Below, piece after piece: positions 15,959 to 23,920 of a stretch of 62,776 bases of DNA (positions are counted from its first letter, which is position 1; each line of letters begins with the position of its first letter). The translations under genes were made by a program, and so were the position numbers. The notes under the pieces are model-generated. The model had not been told where the DNA came from, made no database searches, and saw nothing but the letters and a program-made list of their open reading frames with translations. Source of the stretch: Candidatus Omnitrophota bacterium (lineage in GTDB: Bacteria > Omnitrophota > Gorgyraeia > Gygaellales > Profunditerraquicolaceae). The DNA is taken from positions 1 to 62,776 of the forward strand of contig JAUYDL010000016.1 of NCBI GenBank assembly GCA_030691865.1, written 5' to 3'.

Positions 15959-18130
15959 GTGAGAGAAAGAAGAATCAATGAGGTCAAAGGCGTCGTTCTA
16001 GTAGCAGTGGGGCTGATGGTTTTAGCCAGCCTCATTCGCTTTGACCGCTTAGATCTTGTTTTTTACACATCAGCTCCTAATTTCCCCGCTAAAAATCTTC
16101 TGGGAGTTTTCGGCGCCTATCTGGCCGGATTAATCGTCCTACTTTTTGGTAATATCTCCAGTTTTTGCATACCGTTTTTAGTGATCATGCTGGGTATAAA
16201 ATATTTCCGCCAGGATAAACCTTACTTAAGTGTTGCGCGTATCTTGGGAATGTTTGTGCTGCTGGTTTCCATCAGCTCGCTGATCGGCATGTTTAATTTA
16301 AATAATGATAGCTTAAGGTTCCAAACCTCAGGATTTTTTGGCGCCCTCACCGCTAATTTTATCACCACCTATTTTAGCCGCTTAGGTGGTTTTATTATTT
16401 TTGTTACCTTCATCATCCTTTCCCTGGCTTTAGTGACGGAGATCCTTATTTCTTCACTCTTTCTTAAGCTAGCTGAAAGAGTAAAATCAATTTTTACCGG
16501 GCTGGCAATTTTTTCTAAAAAACAAAAAGCCACTGTGGTTAAGCTCAAACCTAAGATTTTTATGCCACCGGAGCCTGCTGCCTCGAAGTTAAAGATTCAG
16601 ATTCGCCCACAAGGCGATGGTTTGCCTTCCTCTAGGCAAAGCCATAAGCCGCCAGGCGATGGTTTGGCTTCCAATAGCCAAAGCCATAAGCCACAAGAGC
16701 TAAAAATCGGCGATTATCATTTGCCTTCTGTGGATTTATTAGATGCGCCGCCTGCGGCAGATACTAAACAAATTAAAGAGGATCTGGAGGCTTGCGCCAG
16801 GACACTAGAAGATACCTTAGAAGATTTCGGTATTTCGGCAAAAGTTACCGATATTATCCGCGGCCCGGTAATTACGCGTTATGAATTGGAACCGGCTGCC
16901 GGAGTAAAGATTAATCGTATTGAGGCCTTAAGTGATGATATCGCTTTGGCCATCAAAGCCCAGTCGATCAGGATTATTGCTCCTATCCCGGGTAAGGGCA
17001 GAGTAGGGGTGGAGGTGCCTAATCTGCAGAGTAGTTTAGTTTGTATTAGAGATTTACTTACTTCTGCGGAGTATCATAAGCAGAAAACGCCTTTGACTAT
17101 AGCTTTAGGTAAGGATATCACCGGTCGGAGCGTATTTGGTGATTTAGATGATATGCCGCATCTGTTAATTGCCGGAACTACCGGTTCCGGTAAAACTGTC
17201 TGTGTGAATACCTGTATTTTGTCATTACTTTTCCGGGGATCTCCGAATGATTTAAAATTTTTAATGATTGACCCCAAGATGGTGGAGTTGATGCCTTTTA
17301 ACGACCTGCCGCATCTTTTATGCCCGGTAGTTACAGACGCCAAGAAGGCAGCAGTTGCCCTTAATTGGGTGGTTTCCGAGATGGAGGCCCGTTACATACT
17401 TTTATCTAAAGCCGGAGTCAGAAATATTGAGGCTTATAATGAAAAGCAGGAGAAGATCCCTTATATTATCGTCATTGTAGATGAGTTTGCGGATTTAATG
17501 AATGTGGCACGCGATCAGATTGAGAATGCGATTACGCGTCTGGCGCAGCTATCGCGGGCAGTAGGCATACATTTGATTTTAGCTACGCAGCGGCCAAGCG
17601 TGGATGTAATTACCGGAGTAATTAAAGCAAATTTACCGGCGCGTGTATCTTTTAAAGTGGCTTCTAAAGTTGATTCACGAACAGTGCTAGATAGCAATGG
17701 CGCAGAGTCTTTATTAGGTAAGGGGGACATGTTATTTTTGCAACCCGGAAAAGAAGATTTAATCCGTATCCAGGGGGCTTTGGTTAAAGATGCCGAGATT
17801 GAACGTGTGGTAGAATTTATTAAGGCTCAAGGTGAGCCGGTTTATGATGATCGGATCCTTAAGGGGCAGCAGAAAAATAGTTTAGCCAATGGTGATAAAG
17901 ATGAGCTTTATGATGAAGCGGTGCGTGTAATCATGGAAAGTAACCAGGCCTCGGTTTCTATATTGCAGAGGCGTATGCGTTTAGGATATACGCGTGCTGC
18001 GCGAATTATTGATATGATGGAGATGGAAGGGTTAGTGGGGCAGTTTGAAGGAAGTAAGCCGCGCAGGATTTTAGTTGACCGGGAAGCCTGGCTCAAGGAT
18101 TTAACAGGTGGTAACACCCCGCGCTTATAA
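15959..18130 (+). CDS. ftsK: DNA translocase FtsK/SpoIIIE
   Basis: Pumps chromosomal DNA through the closing septum. Several N-terminal membrane helices (about residues 10-170) are followed by a linker, the alpha and beta RecA-like motor (Walker A AGTTGSGKT at about residue 405; VDEFADLM at about 505; LATQRPSVDVITG) and a C-terminal gamma winged helix that reads KOPS-type sites. The length is 723 aa with a GTG start. The linker at residues 219-245 contains two copies of xGDGLxSxxQSHKP, encoded by a doubled palindrome. The final residues NTPRL and the stop codon come from the paired-hairpin element at 18115. Confidence 0.95.
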   Translation: MRERRINEVKGVVLVAVGLMVLASLIRFDRLDLVFYTSAPNFPAKNLLGVFGAYLAGLIVLLFGNISSFCIPFLVIMLGIKYFRQDKPYLSVARILGMFVLLVSISSLIGMFNLNNDSLRFQTSGFFGALTANFITTYFSRLGGFIIFVTFIILSLALVTEILISSLFLKLAERVKSIFTGLAIFSKKQKATVVKLKPKIFMPPEPAASKLKIQIRPQGDGLPSSRQSHKPPGDGLASNSQSHKPQELKIGDYHLPSVDLLDAPPAADTKQIKEDLEACARTLEDTLEDFGISAKVTDIIRGPVITRYELEPAAGVKINRIEALSDDIALAIKAQSIRIIAPIPGKGRVGVEVPNLQSSLVCIRDLLTSAEYHKQKTPLTIALGKDITGRSVFGDLDDMPHLLIAGTTGSGKTVCVNTCILSLLFRGSPNDLKFLMIDPKMVELMPFNDLPHLLCPVVTDAKKAAVALNWVVSEMEARYILLSKAGVRNIEAYNEKQEKIPYIIVIVDEFADLMNVARDQIENAITRLAQLSRAVGIHLILATQRPSVDVITGVIKANLPARVSFKVASKVDSRTVLDSNGAESLLGKGDMLFLQPGKEDLIRIQGALVKDAEIERVVEFIKAQGEPVYDDRILKGQQKNSLANGDKDELYDEAVRVIMESNQASVSILQRRMRLGYTRAARIIDMMEMEGLVGQFEGSKPRRILVDREAWLKDLTGGNTPRL
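16613..16692 (+). repeat. tandem 38-nt hairpin repeat encoding the FtsK linker
   Basis: Copy 1 is 16613-16650 and copy 2 is 16655-16692, with a period of 42 nt (14 codons). Both run from GGCGATGGTTTG to AAAGCCATAAGCC. The stems are TTTGCCT with AGGCAAA in copy 1 and TTTGGCT with AGCCAAA in copy 2, both flanked by ATGG and CCAT. Two of the four differences are therefore a compensatory C-G to G-C change. Confidence 0.85.
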
Positions 18131-18160
18131 GGATTTGCGCGGGTGTCCCCTAGTAGGGGA
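18115..18160 (+). repeat. paired-hairpin element, copy 2, overlapping the ftsK stop
   Basis: CACCCCGCGC (18115-18124) pairs with GCGCGGGTG (18137-18145). Next, TCCCCTA (18146-18152) pairs perfectly with TAGGGGA (18154-18160). The element supplies the ftsK stop codon and ends against the AGGAGGT ribosome binding site of the next gene. The first 34 nt match 10966-10999 with two differences. Confidence 0.8.
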
Positions 18161-18175
18161 GGAGGTAGAGAAAAC

Positions 18176-18958
18176 GTGAATATCGAAACAGCCGGTTCCC
18201 GGTTAAAGAAGATTCGCCAGGAGAGGGGATTAAGTTTAGAGGATGTCCAGAAGAAGACCAAAATTCACCTTAACGTCTTGCGGGCAATTGAAGGTGATAG
18301 TATTTCGAATTTAAGCCCGATTTATCTCAAAGGTTTCATTAAGATCTATTGCGGTTATCTGGGTCTGGATGCCAAAGACTTTATCGGTCAAAGTGGGCAG
18401 TCACAGAAACCAGCCTTAAATGCTACCGTTGGCAGGCCTATTGGAACGCGGATTGAAAAGAAATCTTCTTTTATTAAAGATGCTTCCGTTAAGCTGGGTG
18501 CGATCAAGCCCCCGGTTAATTTAAAGAAAATAATTATATTCGCAGCTATCGCGGTAATTTTTATATTTTTAGGGATTAATTTAATCAAGTTTGCTTCTTT
18601 GCGGCCTAAGAGCCGGTTAGAAAAGGCTAAAATTTCAATGCCTGTTTCTGCGCCTAAGGCTGTGGCTAGGCAAACTAAAATTAATAAAGATCTAACTGGC
18701 GGGTTTACTTTGGGTATATTTGCGCGTGGTAAATCCTGGATCTCAGTTAAAGTTGATGGGAAGGTTGTCTTTCATGGCGTGCTTGCCCGCGGCCGATCTG
18801 AAACCTGGCAGGCTAAGGAAAAAGTTGAATTGTCTCTGGGGGATGCCGGAGCAGTAGAACTGCAGGTTAATGACCAGCGTTTTGCTAATCTTGGCCGGCA
18901 CGGACAGTCTTTAAAGAATATCGTTATTAATAAAGAAGGTTTGAAAATCTCCAGATGA
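18176..18958 (+). CDS. RodZ-like HTH membrane protein
   Basis: A cytoplasmic HTH_25 domain (AGSRLKKIRQERGLSLEDVQKKTKI, then LKGFIKIYCGYLGLD) is followed by a basic region, one membrane helix (about residues 118-137) and a periplasmic DUF4115 domain (RGKSWISVKVDGKVVFHG, then VELQVNDQRFANLG). This order is that of RodZ, the protein linking MreB to the elongation machinery. I chose the GTG at 18176, 9 nt after AGGAGGT, giving 260 aa. A GTG at 18143 would translate the palindromic element. rimO overlaps its end by 4 bp. Confidence 0.85.
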   Translation: MNIETAGSRLKKIRQERGLSLEDVQKKTKIHLNVLRAIEGDSISNLSPIYLKGFIKIYCGYLGLDAKDFIGQSGQSQKPALNATVGRPIGTRIEKKSSFIKDASVKLGAIKPPVNLKKIIIFAAIAVIFIFLGINLIKFASLRPKSRLEKAKISMPVSAPKAVARQTKINKDLTGGFTLGIFARGKSWISVKVDGKVVFHGVLARGRSETWQAKEKVELSLGDAGAVELQVNDQRFANLGRHGQSLKNIVINKEGLKISR

Positions 18959-20208
18959 AAGAAAGAATAGGAATATTGACCTTAGGTTGTCCCAGAAACC
19001 TGGTGGATGCCGAAGCTCTTGCCGGGCGGCTTAATTTTAAAGATTATTCCATAGTTGAGGATATAGCTCAAGCAGGAGTAGTTTTAGTTAATACCTGTGC
19101 TTTTATCCAAGAGGCAAAGCGTGAATCCATTGATGCAATTTTGGACCTCATCCAGCTAAAAAAACAGGGGAAACTTAAAAAAATAATTGTTTATGGTTGT
19201 CTGGCGCAGCGTTATAAAAATTTAGCCAAAGATTTACCTGAAGTAGACGCTTTTGTGGGGACGCTGGGGTTAAACCATGAATCAAAAAGGTTTGCTTTAA
19301 CCCCTAAACACTACGCTTACCTGAAAATATGCGAAGGCTGTGTAAACCGGTGTAGTTACTGCGTAATCCCCAAGATTAAAGGCAGCTTAAAGAGCCTGGA
19401 TGAGCCAACCATAATCCGGAAAGTTAAGCGTTTTAATCGCCAGAAGATTTCAGAGCTAAATATTATCGGCCAGGATATTACCGGTTTTGGCATGGATGCT
19501 TCCGGCGAAAGTCAGTTAACTGGCCTTTTACGGAAAATAATTAGTAATGCACCGGATATCGGATGGATCCGTCTTTTATATTTGAATCCGCAACGTGTTA
19601 CTAATGAGCTGCTGGAGCTGATTGCTACTTCGGCTCAGGTATGTAAATATATTGATTTGCCCATACAACATATTAATAATCGCATTCTGAAATTGATGAA
19701 TCGGGCGATTACTAAGGAAGAGATTATTGCTTTAATCAAAAAAATCAGGAAAACTATTCCCGGGGTTTATTTGCGTACCTCCTTAATCGTAGGTTTTCCG
19801 TCAGAGACAGAAAAAGAATTTAGTGAGTTGCTGGAATTTATTAAAGAGGCGAAATTCCAAAGGTTGGGAGCTTTTATTTATTCCCGGGAAGAAGGCACTC
19901 CCGCATACAATTTTAAGGGGCAAATCCACCAGCAGTTAAAGCAGGAGAGGTTTGATAAAATTATGTCCGCGCAGCGCCAAATAGCAGCAGCTGTTAATGC
20001 CAAATTCTTAGGCAAGACTATTTCTGTCCTGGTTGAAGAAAAACAGGATGGTGCATATATCGGGCGCAGTCAGGGTGATGCCCCGGAGGTAGACGGAGTG
20101 GTGTATATAAATACTAAACAGTCGTTGAGAATAGGTAAATTTATCCAGGTAAAAATTACAGATACTTTAGAGTATGACTTAGTGGGGGTACTAAATGAAT
20201 CTTGCTAA
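18955..20208 (+). CDS. rimO: ribosomal protein S12 methylthiotransferase RimO
   Basis: Adds a methylthio group to an aspartate of ribosomal protein S12, using two Fe-S clusters and SAM. The N-terminal UPF0004 domain has conserved cysteines in TLGCPRNLVDAE, VNTCAFI and YGCLAQRY. The radical SAM cluster is CVNRCSYC. A TRAM domain forms the C-terminus. The TLGCPRNLVD and NTCAFI signatures favour RimO over MiaB. The length is 417 aa, and the ATG overlaps the preceding stop codon. Confidence 0.93.
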   Translation: MKERIGILTLGCPRNLVDAEALAGRLNFKDYSIVEDIAQAGVVLVNTCAFIQEAKRESIDAILDLIQLKKQGKLKKIIVYGCLAQRYKNLAKDLPEVDAFVGTLGLNHESKRFALTPKHYAYLKICEGCVNRCSYCVIPKIKGSLKSLDEPTIIRKVKRFNRQKISELNIIGQDITGFGMDASGESQLTGLLRKIISNAPDIGWIRLLYLNPQRVTNELLELIATSAQVCKYIDLPIQHINNRILKLMNRAITKEEIIALIKKIRKTIPGVYLRTSLIVGFPSETEKEFSELLEFIKEAKFQRLGAFIYSREEGTPAYNFKGQIHQQLKQERFDKIMSAQRQIAAAVNAKFLGKTISVLVEEKQDGAYIGRSQGDAPEVDGVVYINTKQSLRIGKFIQVKITDTLEYDLVGVLNESC

Positions 20209-20773
20209 CCGGTTGACCATGTCGCGAATTCTATTAACTTTTGTGTTTATGTTTTTTTTGTTTTGTAATGGGCTCTGGGCTAAGGCCATTAGTTTAGTGG
20301 TTTTTATCTTGGCAGCTTTATCGGATTATTTTGACGGCATGATTGCGCAGCGCAGGAATATGGTGACGGATTTTGGCAGGTTAATGGATCCGATCGCCGA
20401 TAAAATTTTAGTCTTAGCGGCTTTTGCGGCATTCGTACAATTGCAGTTAATTGATGCCTGGATGTTTGTAATTATTGTTTCCCGGGAAATCTTAATTACT
20501 TCCATGCGCCTGTTTGCTCTAAATAAGGGTAAGGTGCTTTCTGCGGCGCGCGCCGGCAAGCATAAGACAGTCTTGCAGATGGTGGTTATTTTTATTATTT
20601 TAGGTTTTATTTTGCTTAAAGAAATTGTATTAAAATATTATACTTGGAATCCCGCCTGGGAAAAGGTATTCCGCCAGGGGATATTTTTCCTTATGCTGGT
20701 AACCGTAGGATTGACTCTTTATTCCGGGTTATCATATTTATGGGGCAACCGTAAAGTAATTACTCGCCTATGA
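20195..20773 (+). CDS. pgsA: CDP-diacylglycerol-glycerol-3-phosphate 3-phosphatidyltransferase
   Basis: Makes phosphatidylglycerophosphate, the committed step to phosphatidylglycerol. The CDP-alcohol motif is complete: SDYFDGMIAQRR, then GRLMDPIADK. Several membrane helices are visible over 192 aa. It overlaps the end of rimO by 14 bp and is followed by pgpA, which removes the phosphate from its product, so the two steps are coupled in one operon. Confidence 0.92.
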   Translation: MNLANRLTMSRILLTFVFMFFLFCNGLWAKAISLVVFILAALSDYFDGMIAQRRNMVTDFGRLMDPIADKILVLAAFAAFVQLQLIDAWMFVIIVSREILITSMRLFALNKGKVLSAARAGKHKTVLQMVVIFIILGFILLKEIVLKYYTWNPAWEKVFRQGIFFLMLVTVGLTLYSGLSYLWGNRKVITRL

Positions 20774-21237
20774 AATTTGAAAGAGCAGGTGATTTTTTAA
20801 TTAAAGCCACTAGCTCCATTTTTTTTATCGGCTATTTACCGCTAGCCCCCGGTACTTTTGGTAGTATCGCCGGAGTGGGTTTATTTTATTTACTTAAGGG
20901 CACTATGCCAATAACCTATTTTTTATTTATTTTCGGTATAATCGCCTTAGGGCTAATTACTAGCGGCCGGACGGAGAAGTTGTTAAATAAAAAGGATCCG
21001 GGCTGTATTGTTATTGATGAAGTGGCAGGTATGCTGATTGCGCTTAGTTTTATGCCCTATGATTTTAAGATAATTTGCCTGGCTTTTCTGATCTTTCGTA
21101 TTTTGGATACACTTAAACCATATCCGGCAGCCAGGCTGCAAAATAGGCCTGGCGCAGTCGGGGTAATGGGAGATGATCTGATTGCCGGTATTTACACCAA
21201 TATTGTGCTACAGGCCATTCTAAAATTAACTTTCTAA
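20770..21237 (+). CDS. pgpA: phosphatidylglycerophosphatase A
   Basis: Removes phosphate from phosphatidylglycerophosphate. The 155-aa membrane protein has the family features YLPLAPGTFGSIAG near the start, VIDEVAGMLIA in the middle and DDLIAGIYTNI near the end. The ATG overlaps the pgsA stop codon (ATGA). The gene converges with thpR, and a palindrome covers both stop codons. Confidence 0.92.
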   Translation: MKFERAGDFLIKATSSIFFIGYLPLAPGTFGSIAGVGLFYLLKGTMPITYFLFIFGIIALGLITSGRTEKLLNKKDPGCIVIDEVAGMLIALSFMPYDFKIICLAFLIFRILDTLKPYPAARLQNRPGAVGVMGDDLIAGIYTNIVLQAILKLTF

Positions 21238-21253
21238 AAGGACTCTTTAGAAA
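21231..21253. terminator. bidirectional palindrome between pgpA and thpR
   Basis: TTTCTAAA (21231-21238) and TTTAGAAA (21246-21253) form an 8-bp stem around AGGACTC. It contains the stop codons of both convergent genes. The stem is AT-rich and lacks a long U-tract, so termination in either direction is plausible but not certain. Confidence 0.5.
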
Positions 21254-21810
21254 GCCGCTTCTTTTAGGATGCTATAAGTTGGCCCGCCCGGGCCAAGCAC
21301 GCTCTGAAATAAAGTAATCCCTCTGGTATTAAATTTCAAATTCGCATCACTACAATCGTTTTTTACTTTATCCAGCCCTCTTTCTAAATCCGAGGGAATA
21401 AGGGGATTTTTTATGCGGCTAAGAGTGATATGTGCCCGGAAGGGGTGTTGTTCTTCAGGCAGGCCGATTTTTAGGAGTTTTGTTTCAAGCTGATCGACTA
21501 GCTGTTTTAGCTGGCGAGGCGGTTGGTTAGTGCCTATCCAAATTATCCGAGCCGCCCGGCAATTAGGGAAAACACCCAGAGTTTCTAATTTAATTTCAAA
21601 GGGGGAAGATGTTTTAATTATTTCTGCGATTATCTGTTGGGTTTCTTTGAGTTGTTTTAAAGAAATCTCGCCGAGGAACTTTAAGGAAAGATGCAGGTTG
21701 GCTGGTTTGACCCAGCTGATCTTAGGTAGGGTTGTTTTTAATTTGTCCTGAATTTTGACCAGGGCATTTTTGATATCTAAAGGAAGCTCTATGGCGATAA
21801 ATGCGCGCAT
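21247..21810 (-). CDS. thpR: RNA 2',3'-cyclic phosphodiesterase
   Basis: A 2H-phosphoesterase of 187 aa, formerly called 2'-5' RNA ligase. Both catalytic HxS/T motifs are present, LHLSLKFLG and HITLSRIK. It opens cyclic phosphate ends on RNA. The start (MRAFIAIELP) is typical of the family. The ATG overlaps the end of pncC by 22 bp, so both are probably translated from one mRNA on the - strand. Confidence 0.9.
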   Translation of the reverse strand: MRAFIAIELPLDIKNALVKIQDKLKTTLPKISWVKPANLHLSLKFLGEISLKQLKETQQIIAEIIKTSSPFEIKLETLGVFPNCRAARIIWIGTNQPPRQLKQLVDQLETKLLKIGLPEEQHPFRAHITLSRIKNPLIPSDLERGLDKVKNDCSDANLKFNTRGITLFQSVLGPGGPTYSILKEAAF

Positions 21811-22265
21811 AATAAACGCAATGCCTCTTGAGTTGATTTTTTTCGGATATTCTCCCGGCTGCCTGGAAAATGAAATTTGCGGCAGATATTTTCGTTTTTT
21901 CCGGATAGACAGATATAGACTGTGCCTACGGATTTGGCAGGGGTTGCTCCTGTGGGGCCGGCAATTCCGGTAATACTGAGGCCAAAGTCGGCATGTGTTT
22001 TTTTTCGGATGTTCTGAGCCATTAATATGGCCACTTGGCGGGAAACTGCGCCGTATCTGGCAATTATTTTTCCCGGGATGCTTAGAATCATTTCTTTAGA
22101 TTTGTTGCTATAAGTAACTACCCCTAAAAGAAAATAATCTGAAGATCCCGGTAAACTGGTTAAAAGGCTACAAAGCTGGCCTCCGGTGCAGGATTCGGCA
22201 ACCGAAATGGTTTTTGCCTGGTTACGTAGCCGGGTATGGATTTGTTGGGTTATCTTCCTTAGCAT
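21789..22265 (-). CDS. pncC: CinA C-terminal-domain nicotinamide-nucleotide amidohydrolase
   Basis: Deamidates NMN to nicotinate mononucleotide in pyridine nucleotide recycling. The signature SVAESCTGGQLCSLLT and GIAGPTGATPAKSVGTVYIC are both present. It is the short form, without the N-terminal CinA domain. I chose the ATG at 22265 (158 aa). An ATG at 22301 is in frame but would lie on the -35 box of the promoter, and the extra residues are not family-like. The -10 box ends only 7 nt before the chosen ATG, so the mRNA may be leaderless. Confidence 0.9.
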   Translation of the reverse strand: MLRKITQQIHTRLRNQAKTISVAESCTGGQLCSLLTSLPGSSDYFLLGVVTYSNKSKEMILSIPGKIIARYGAVSRQVAILMAQNIRKKTHADFGLSITGIAGPTGATPAKSVGTVYICLSGKNENICRKFHFPGSRENIRKKSTQEALRLLCAHLSP

Positions 22266-22272
22266 AGTTGAT

Positions 22273-22301
22273 ATTATAGCTGTTTTTAAATATATTGACA
22301 A
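22273..22301 (-). promoter_or_regulatory. promoter of pncC-thpR
   Basis: On the - strand, TTGTCA (22301-22296) and TATAAT (22278-22273) are separated by 17 nt. The start of transcription would fall on or next to the ATG at 22265. Its -35 box overlaps that of the divergent riboflavin promoter. Confidence 0.8.
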
Positions 22302-22322
22302 GTTTAGTTTTTCTGTTAAACT
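22295..22322 (+). promoter_or_regulatory. promoter of the riboflavin operon
   Basis: TTGACA (22295-22300) and TAAACT (22317-22322) are separated by 16 nt. Transcription should begin near 22330, just before the riboswitch. The -35 hexamer shares its bases with the -35 of the divergent pncC promoter, so the two may compete for polymerase. Confidence 0.7.
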
Positions 22323-22333
22323 ATTTAGTAATT

Positions 22334-22457
22334 AATCTTTGGGGCAAGGTGAAAATCCTTACCGGCGGTTTAGCCCGCGAGTCAGCCATTGATTCAATGG
22401 TAGACAGATCTGGTGAAATTCCAGGGCCGATGGTGACAGTCCAGATGAGAGAAGATT
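22334..22457 (+). ncRNA. FMN riboswitch (RFN element)
   Basis: The conserved RFN elements are all present in order: GGGGCAAGGTG, AATCCTTACCGGCGGT, TAGCCCGCGAG, GATCTGGTG, GGGCCGATGGTGACAGTCC and GATGAGAGAAG. Closing stem P1 is AATCTT (22334-22339) with AAGATT (22452-22457). It should switch off the riboflavin genes when FMN is plentiful. Confidence 0.97.
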
Positions 22458-22469
22458 AAAATCAATACG

Positions 22470-22496
22470 CCCGAAGATTTTGTTTAGGGTTTTTTT
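22470..22496 (+). terminator. probable riboswitch-controlled terminator
   Basis: CCCGAAG and GTTTAGGG form a short stem with one mismatch, followed by seven T residues (22490-22496). The upstream AAAATC, next to the P1 3' strand, can pair with GATTTT inside this hairpin, which would give an antiterminator. The stem is weak, so the assignment is moderate. Confidence 0.5.
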
Positions 22497-22501
22497 ATTG
22501 A

Positions 22502-22567
22502 GGCCACAACTTATGTTCGCTATCCTGCCTGCCGGGCAGGCAGGATAGCGAACATAAGTTGTATGGC
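22502..22567. repeat. 28-bp perfect palindrome in the riboflavin leader
   Basis: The left arm (22506-22533) and right arm (22535-22562) are perfect reverse complements with one G between them. GGCC on each side extends the stem after a two-base bulge. The centre is a CCTGCCTGCC-type palindrome. It lies in the leader between the riboswitch and ribAB. Confidence 0.9.
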
Positions 22568-22574
22568 CGAAATA

Positions 22575-22630
22575 ATCCCGCGAATGCGAAGAAAATTTCA
22601 TAGAAATTTTCGAGCGTTTAAGAGCGGGAT
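22575..22630. repeat. nested hairpin before ribAB
   Basis: ATCCCGC (22575-22581) pairs with GCGGGAT (22624-22630). Inside, GAAAATTT (22591-22598) pairs with AAATTTTC (22604-22611). The outer right arm ends a few bases before the GGAGA ribosome binding site of ribAB. It resembles the nested elements at 24396 and 61919. Confidence 0.75.
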
Positions 22631-22645
22631 ATTGGAGATAGAACC

Positions 22646-23854
22646 GTGTTCAATTCAATCCCAGAAATTTTAGAAGACTTAAAAGCCGGGTTAATGGCCA
22701 TTGTCGTTGACGATGAAGATCGTGAGAACGAGGGTGATTTAGTGATGGCAGCATCAAGCGTTAAATCCGCAGACATTAACTTTATGGCTAAATTTGGCCG
22801 GGGCCTGATTTGTGTTCCCATGGAGGAGGAGAGGTTGCGTTTCCTGGAGCTTGATCTTATGCTTAAGAATACCTTACAAGCTGGCAATGAGGATCCTTTT
22901 AAGACCGCATGGATGATTTCTGTTGATGCCGCTAAAGGGGTCTCAACCGGTATCTCTGTTGGAGATCGGGCCAGAACAATTGAAGTTTTAATTAATGCGC
23001 AAACCAAACCGGAAGACCTGGTGCGTCCCGGGCACATTTTTCCTTTACGTTCGCGCCGCGGCGGAGTCCTGGTCAGGGCAGGGCATACTGAAGCCAGCCT
23101 GGATTTAATGCGGCTGGCCGGGCTTTATCCGGCAGGAGTGATTTGCGAAATTATGAATGATGACGGCAGTATGGCCCGTATGGAGCAACTTTTAGAGTTT
23201 GCGCGTAAGCATGTTTTAAAGATTTGTACGATTGCCAGCCTTATTGAATATCGCCGCAGGAGCGAGAAGCTGGTGGAGGCAATTGTGCAGACCAAATTGC
23301 CCACGAAATTTGGCGAGTTTAAGTTAATTGTTTATCGCGATCAAACCAATAATCAGACGCACATTGCTTTGTGTATGGGGAGTTGGTCGCTTGAATCGAT
23401 ATTGGTACGCGTACATTCAGAATGTTTAACCGGGGAGGTTTTTGGCTCATTGCGATGTGACTGCGGAAGGCAATTAGAGAAGGCGATGCAGATGATTGCT
23501 CTGGAGAAAAAAGGCGTGATCCTTTATATGAATCAAGAAGGCCGCGGCATCGGATTAGTCGAGAAGCTGCGTGCGTACAACCTTCAGGATAACGGGATGG
23601 ATACGGTAGAGGCCAATGAGGCATTGGGACATAAGGCGGATTTACGCGATTACGGCATTGGCGCCCAGATTCTTGTAGATTTAGGGATCAAACAGATCAG
23701 GCTGTTAACTAATAATCCGCGCAAGATTGTCGGCCTGGAAGGTTATGGTTTAAAGGTTTCACAGCGGGTACCTTTAGAGATTGAGCCTAACGCTCAGAAT
23801 TATAAATACCTTAAAACAAAAAAAGAAAAGTTGGGGCATCATATAGATATTTAA
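22646..23854 (+). CDS. ribBA: bifunctional 3,4-dihydroxy-2-butanone-4-phosphate synthase / GTP cyclohydrolase II
   Basis: Provides both precursors of riboflavin, one from ribulose 5-phosphate and one from GTP. The N-terminal RibB domain has VDDEDRENEGDLVMAA and RPGHIFPLRSR, then TEASLDLMRLAG. The C-terminal RibA domain has the zinc site CLTGEVFGSLRCDCG and NQEGRGIGL. The length of 402 aa is typical of the fusion. The GTG start at 22646 follows GGAGA by 7 nt. It is the first gene after the FMN riboswitch. Confidence 0.96.
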   Translation: MFNSIPEILEDLKAGLMAIVVDDEDRENEGDLVMAASSVKSADINFMAKFGRGLICVPMEEERLRFLELDLMLKNTLQAGNEDPFKTAWMISVDAAKGVSTGISVGDRARTIEVLINAQTKPEDLVRPGHIFPLRSRRGGVLVRAGHTEASLDLMRLAGLYPAGVICEIMNDDGSMARMEQLLEFARKHVLKICTIASLIEYRRRSEKLVEAIVQTKLPTKFGEFKLIVYRDQTNNQTHIALCMGSWSLESILVRVHSECLTGEVFGSLRCDCGRQLEKAMQMIALEKKGVILYMNQEGRGIGLVEKLRAYNLQDNGMDTVEANEALGHKADLRDYGIGAQILVDLGIKQIRLLTNNPRKIVGLEGYGLKVSQRVPLEIEPNAQNYKYLKTKKEKLGHHIDI

Positions 23855-23920
23855 AGAGGGTAGGTAGTAGTTAGTAGGTAGCATATAGTAAAGGATCGCT
23901 AAAAGAGAAAGGAGAGTAAG

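Noticed and set aside
22266..22301. Upstream ATG for pncC
   Set aside because: It lies on the -35 box of the only clear promoter and the extra residues do not match the CinA domain.
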